Shown here piece by piece: positions 6,087 through 8,083 of a DNA stretch of 8,083 nucleotides (position 1 is its first letter; every line of letters begins with the position of its first letter). The translations under genes and the position numbers were made by a program. The notes under the pieces are model-generated. The model saw only the letters and a program-made list of their open reading frames with translations. It had not been told where the DNA came from and made no database searches. This DNA comes from Elusimicrobiota bacterium (lineage in GTDB: Bacteria; Elusimicrobiota; Elusimicrobia; Elusimicrobiales; Elusimicrobiaceae): assembly GCA_031259485.1 (NCBI GenBank), contig JAIRLH010000021.1:1-8083 (forward strand). The letters run 5' to 3'.

Positions 6087-7685
6087 ATGTTAAAACAACT
6101 TCAAATCAAAATAGAAGACAGGATTTCAAAAGACAAATATTTTGCGGACTTTGAGGCCCTGCCCCCCCTTCTCTTTGAGCCCGCGCCGCAGCACATTGAC
6201 GCCGATATTTCGCTAACATGGGCTCTGGCGGCGGCAAAAGTCATAAAAAAGAAACCGCTTGACATCGCCAAAAAAGCCTCAAAAGTTATAGAACAGCTGG
6301 AGGAAGTCGCGGCCTGTACTTTCATAGAGCCCGGGTTTGTCAACATTAAATTAAGCGACGCGTTTTTGGTAGAAGCCGCGCGCGACCGCCGCCTTAAAAA
6401 CCGCGACGGGGCAGACCAGAATAAACCCGCGCAAAAGATTTTGATAGAGTTTGTTTCCGCCAATCCCACGGGCCCGCTGCACGTGGCAAGCGGCCGCGGC
6501 GCCAGCCTGGGCGACAGCCTTGTGCGTATGCACCGCGCTTTGGGCGCGGCCTGCGACGCGGAGTATTATATTAACGACGCGGGCAACCAGGCGGAACTTT
6601 TGGGCGAGTCCCTCAAAGCGCGCGCGCAGGGCAAAGAGCCGCCCGAAAACGGCTACCACGGCGACTATATTATAGAACTTGCGAAAAAAATCCCCGCCGC
6701 CCTGCCGGAGGCGGAGTACGGCCGCTTCGCGATGGAAGAGCTTATCAAATCCCAGCAGGCGGATATGGAAGCTTTTGCCGCAGAATTTACCAAATGGTTC
6801 CGCGAGAGCGAGCTCCACAAAGAAGGCGCGGTTGAAGCCGCGCTGAAAATTCTTAAGCAGACAAATAATGTTTATGAAAAGGACGGGGCCGTGTGGCTCG
6901 GCACCGCGAGCGGCGGCGACGATAAAGACCGCGTTCTGGTGCGCAATGACGGCCGGCCCACTTATTATTTGGCCGATATCGCTTATCACAAAAACAAATA
7001 CGACCGCGGATACGACCGCCTGATAGACATCTGGGGCGCGGACCATCACGGCTATGTGCCGCGCATGAAGGAAGCCGTAAAAGCGCTTGGCAGGCGGGAA
7101 GAAAGCTTTACCGTCATAATCCACCAGCTTGTTCATCTTATTGAAAACGGCGAGAAGGTAAAAATGTCCAAACGCGCGGGCGCTTTTATCACGCTGAGGG
7201 AACTTATTGACGAAGTCGGCCGCGACGCGTGCCGGTTTTTCTTCGCCAGCCGCACGCCTAACGCGCACCTTAATTTTGACATCGGCCTCGCAAAAAAACA
7301 GACTAACGAAAATCCCGTCTTTTACGTGCAGTACGTTCACGCGAGGATATGCTCCATCTTCCGCGCGGCCGAGCATAAAAATATAGAGCCGCTTAATATG
7401 ACGTCGCCCCAAAACCTCGCCGCGCAGGAGCGGCTGCTGCTGAGCAAAATGCTGTGGTTCAGGGATATTATCGCCGCATGCGTGCGCGATTTAAGCCCGC
7501 ACCATATCACCACTTATTTGAAAGAACTTTCGTCGCTGTTTCATTCTTTCTACGATTCATGCCGCGTGCTGGACGAAAACAATTTGGAAATGACAAAATC
7601 GCGCTTGTTCACTTGCAGGCTGGTAAAAGAAAGAATTGCCAAAGGGCTGGAGCTTATAGGCGTTTCCGCGCCGGAGCAGATGTAA
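6087..7685 (+). CDS. argS: Arginyl-tRNA synthetase
   Basis: This class I enzyme attaches arginine to tRNA-Arg. The 532-residue length fits the shorter bacterial forms. Order of parts: an N-terminal Add-1 type tRNA-binding domain (about 1-105), the catalytic core beginning ILIEFVSANPTGPLHVASGRGA (118-139), YINDAGNQ (161-168), WGADHHGYVPRMK (316-328), KVKMSKRAG (357-365, the KMSKS loop), and an all-helical anticodon-binding DALR domain (about 410-532) ending in APEQM, near the usual PERM. The HIGH signature reads HVAS (132-135), replacing the second His with Ser and Gly with Ala; the rest of the core is normal, so I regard the enzyme as active. The start ATG immediately follows the rsfS TAA; GAAGG at 6071-6075, 11 bases upstream inside the rsfS tail, may be a weak ribosome site, and coupling to rsfS is likely. 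Confidence 0.96.
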   Translation: MLKQLQIKIEDRISKDKYFADFEALPPLLFEPAPQHIDADISLTWALAAAKVIKKKPLDIAKKASKVIEQLEEVAACTFIEPGFVNIKLSDAFLVEAARDRRLKNRDGADQNKPAQKILIEFVSANPTGPLHVASGRGASLGDSLVRMHRALGAACDAEYYINDAGNQAELLGESLKARAQGKEPPENGYHGDYIIELAKKIPAALPEAEYGRFAMEELIKSQQADMEAFAAEFTKWFRESELHKEGAVEAALKILKQTNNVYEKDGAVWLGTASGGDDKDRVLVRNDGRPTYYLADIAYHKNKYDRGYDRLIDIWGADHHGYVPRMKEAVKALGRREESFTVIIHQLVHLIENGEKVKMSKRAGAFITLRELIDEVGRDACRFFFASRTPNAHLNFDIGLAKKQTNENPVFYVQYVHARICSIFRAAEHKNIEPLNMTSPQNLAAQERLLLSKMLWFRDIIAACVRDLSPHHITTYLKELSSLFHSFYDSCRVLDENNLEMTKSRLFTCRLVKERIAKGLELIGVSAPEQM

Positions 7686-7687
7686 GG

Positions 7688-7704
7688 GCGCGGGCGGCCC
7701 GCGC
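7688..7704 (+). terminator. GC-rich hairpin after argS, possible weak terminator
   Basis: GCGCGGG and CCCGCGC form a perfect 7-bp stem with a 3-base loop (CGG), three bases after the argS stop. A second, looser stem GCTGCCG/CGGCGGC (7706-7712 with 7727-7733, one G-U pair) follows. No T-tract follows either stem, so an intrinsic terminator is not supported; it may protect the 3' end or act with Rho. Confidence 0.3.
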
Positions 7705-7710
7705 TGCTGC

Positions 7711-7799
7711 CGTCATTTCCGGGCCGCGGCGGCTAAATAAAATGTTATTGTGCGGACGAAGGGACAATTATCCCGAAGTCTCGCGGAATCCAAAAACTG
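7711..7799. repeat. Possible degenerate REP-like element
   Basis: The stretch begins CGTCATTTCCGGG and ends CGCGGAATCC followed by AAAAACTGG. These edges resemble the widespread intergenic palindromes that start GTCATTCCCGC and end GCGGGAATCC. Between them lie GGGA (7761-7764) and TCCC (7771-7774) as a small inverted repeat. The match is imperfect and judged by eye only. Confidence 0.3.
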
Positions 7800-7831
7800 G
7801 GTGCTGACACGGAGTTTATCCCGCGCAATTA

Positions 7832-7857
7832 GATTCTGCGGCTTCGCGTAGAATGAC
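7832..7857. repeat. REP-like palindrome
   Basis: ATTCTGCG (7833-7840), loop GCTT, then CGC and AGAAT (7845-7854, with a two-base GT bulge) form a hairpin, followed by GAC. Read on the minus strand it runs GTCATTCT...AGAATC, the edges of a very common intergenic repeat type in bacterial genomes that has a GCGAAGC-like centre; here the centre is CGCGAAGCCG. Such elements usually occur in many copies per genome; only this one is in the window. Confidence 0.5.
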
Positions 7858-7898
7858 AAGCTAAGCCGCGGTGCGTAGTATCACAAACTAAGGCAATT

Positions 7899-8083
7899 GC
7901 AAACACAGCTGGCGGCGGGATTTAAAAATAAAGTGAAATTTAAGGACTTTAGTTCGCAATATCCGGCAAAAAACGTAAGGAAACGGGCAAGGTTTTGTAG
8001 TTTATTTTGAATTGACACGGGAGACTTATGAAAACCAAAACAATAATTTTACTCAGCGCGGCAATGTTTTTAATTTGTGGCTG
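7899..8083. repeat. Right arm of long inverted repeat (lipoprotein gene 5' end plus leader)
   Basis: This is the inverted partner of 234-418, aligned without gaps over 185 bases with 14 differences by hand count. Eleven differences fall in the 129 non-coding bases and three in the 56 coding bases; of the latter, two are synonymous (codons 12 and 17) and one changes Ile13 to Met. The arm is cut by the window edge and probably continues. Confidence 0.92.
8028..8083 (+). CDS. Second Sel1-type lipoprotein gene, first 18 codons (runs off right edge)
   Basis: Only the start is visible: MKTKTIILLSAAMFLICG and two bases (TG) of the next codon, consistent with the lipobox Cys. It is the signal peptide of the gene at 1-289 with one residue different (Met13 for Ile13). 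GGGAG (8019-8023) with spacer ACTT precedes the ATG, exactly as in the other copy, and the upstream leader is also shared. It is therefore a paralog with its own expression signals. Whether the mature part also carries Sel1 units cannot be seen. Confidence 0.8.
   Translation, partial: MKTKTIILLSAAMFLICG

Larger units (their letters stand above)
7686..8027. other. Non-coding stretch between argS and the right lipoprotein gene
   Basis: I find no credible gene, tRNA or riboswitch in these 342 bases. The left part holds a GC-rich hairpin just after argS. The middle (7711-7860) has REP-like palindromic pieces. The right part (7899-8027) is the duplicated leader of the Sel1 lipoprotein gene. A plus-strand open frame passing through 7686-7807 is the out-of-frame continuation of an argS shadow frame and has no protein-like features. 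Confidence 0.7.

Noticed and set aside
6351..7412. A 353-codon open frame on the minus strand
   Set aside because: It is fully antisense to the well-conserved argS, has no start signal and shows no protein-like domain order.
7686..7807. A small plus-strand gene after argS
   Set aside because: The open frame is only the tail of a frame overlapping argS, with no own start or ribosome site. The sequence is dominated by hairpins and REP-like repeats.
234..8083. Composite transposon or classic invertible promoter switch
   Set aside because: The repeat arms contain gene 5' ends rather than insertion-sequence ends. There is no transposase or site-specific recombinase in the window, and the enclosed genes are housekeeping genes.
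1..8083. CRISPR array, tRNA/rRNA genes, defence or phage system
   Set aside because: I saw no regularly spaced direct repeats, no tRNA-like cloverleaf in the intergenic parts, and no gene with defence or phage motifs.

Overview
The window comes from a bacterial chromosome with GC-rich core genes. Two predicted lipoproteins with Lol-type signal peptides suggest a diderm (outer-membrane) organism. The gene order nadD - LytR_C protein - rsfS, the NadD/YqeK fusion and the style of the argS and glycosyltransferase proteins make me think of an uncultured Elusimicrobiota-type lineage. That placement is an impression from protein style, not a measured result.

Layout. Positions 1-289 (minus) hold the 5' part of a Sel1-repeat lipoprotein gene that runs off the left edge. 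Positions 456-1142 (minus) encode a second lipoprotein of unknown function. Divergent from it, with only 19 AT-rich bases between the two ATG codons, begins a tightly packed plus-strand series: a WecA/TagO-like polyprenyl-phosphate sugar-1-phosphate transferase (1162-2181), a UDP-galactopyranose-mutase/amine-oxidase-like flavoprotein (2166-3470), a NadD-YqeK fusion (3467-4600), a membrane-anchored LytR_C protein (4570-5490), the ribosome silencing factor RsfS with a long lysine-rich tail (5550-6086) and arginyl-tRNA synthetase (6087-7685). The first four overlap by 16, 4 and 31 bases. A 59-base gap precedes rsfS, and argS starts on the base after the rsfS stop. A 342-base non-coding stretch follows (7686-8027) with a GC hairpin and REP-like palindromes. 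The window ends in the first 56 bases of a second copy of the Sel1 lipoprotein gene (8028-8083, plus).

The most notable large-scale structure is that the two Sel1 lipoprotein genes and their upstream regions form an inverted repeat. Positions 234-418 match the reverse complement of 7899-8083 without gaps, at 171 of 185 positions. The copies point outward and bracket about 7.5 kb of largely housekeeping genes, so the segment could in principle invert by homologous recombination.

Functionally the plus-strand series links lipid-linked glycan synthesis (transferase and flavoprotein), NAD synthesis and dinucleotide turnover (NadD-YqeK), a cell-envelope protein, and translation control and supply (RsfS, ArgS). 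I found no CRISPR, transposase, phage, toxin or defence gene. I do not see a convincing new multi-gene system; the points worth following up are the inverted lipoprotein duplication, the apparently leaderless divergent promoter, the RsfS tail, the NadD-YqeK fusion and the altered HIGH motif in ArgS.
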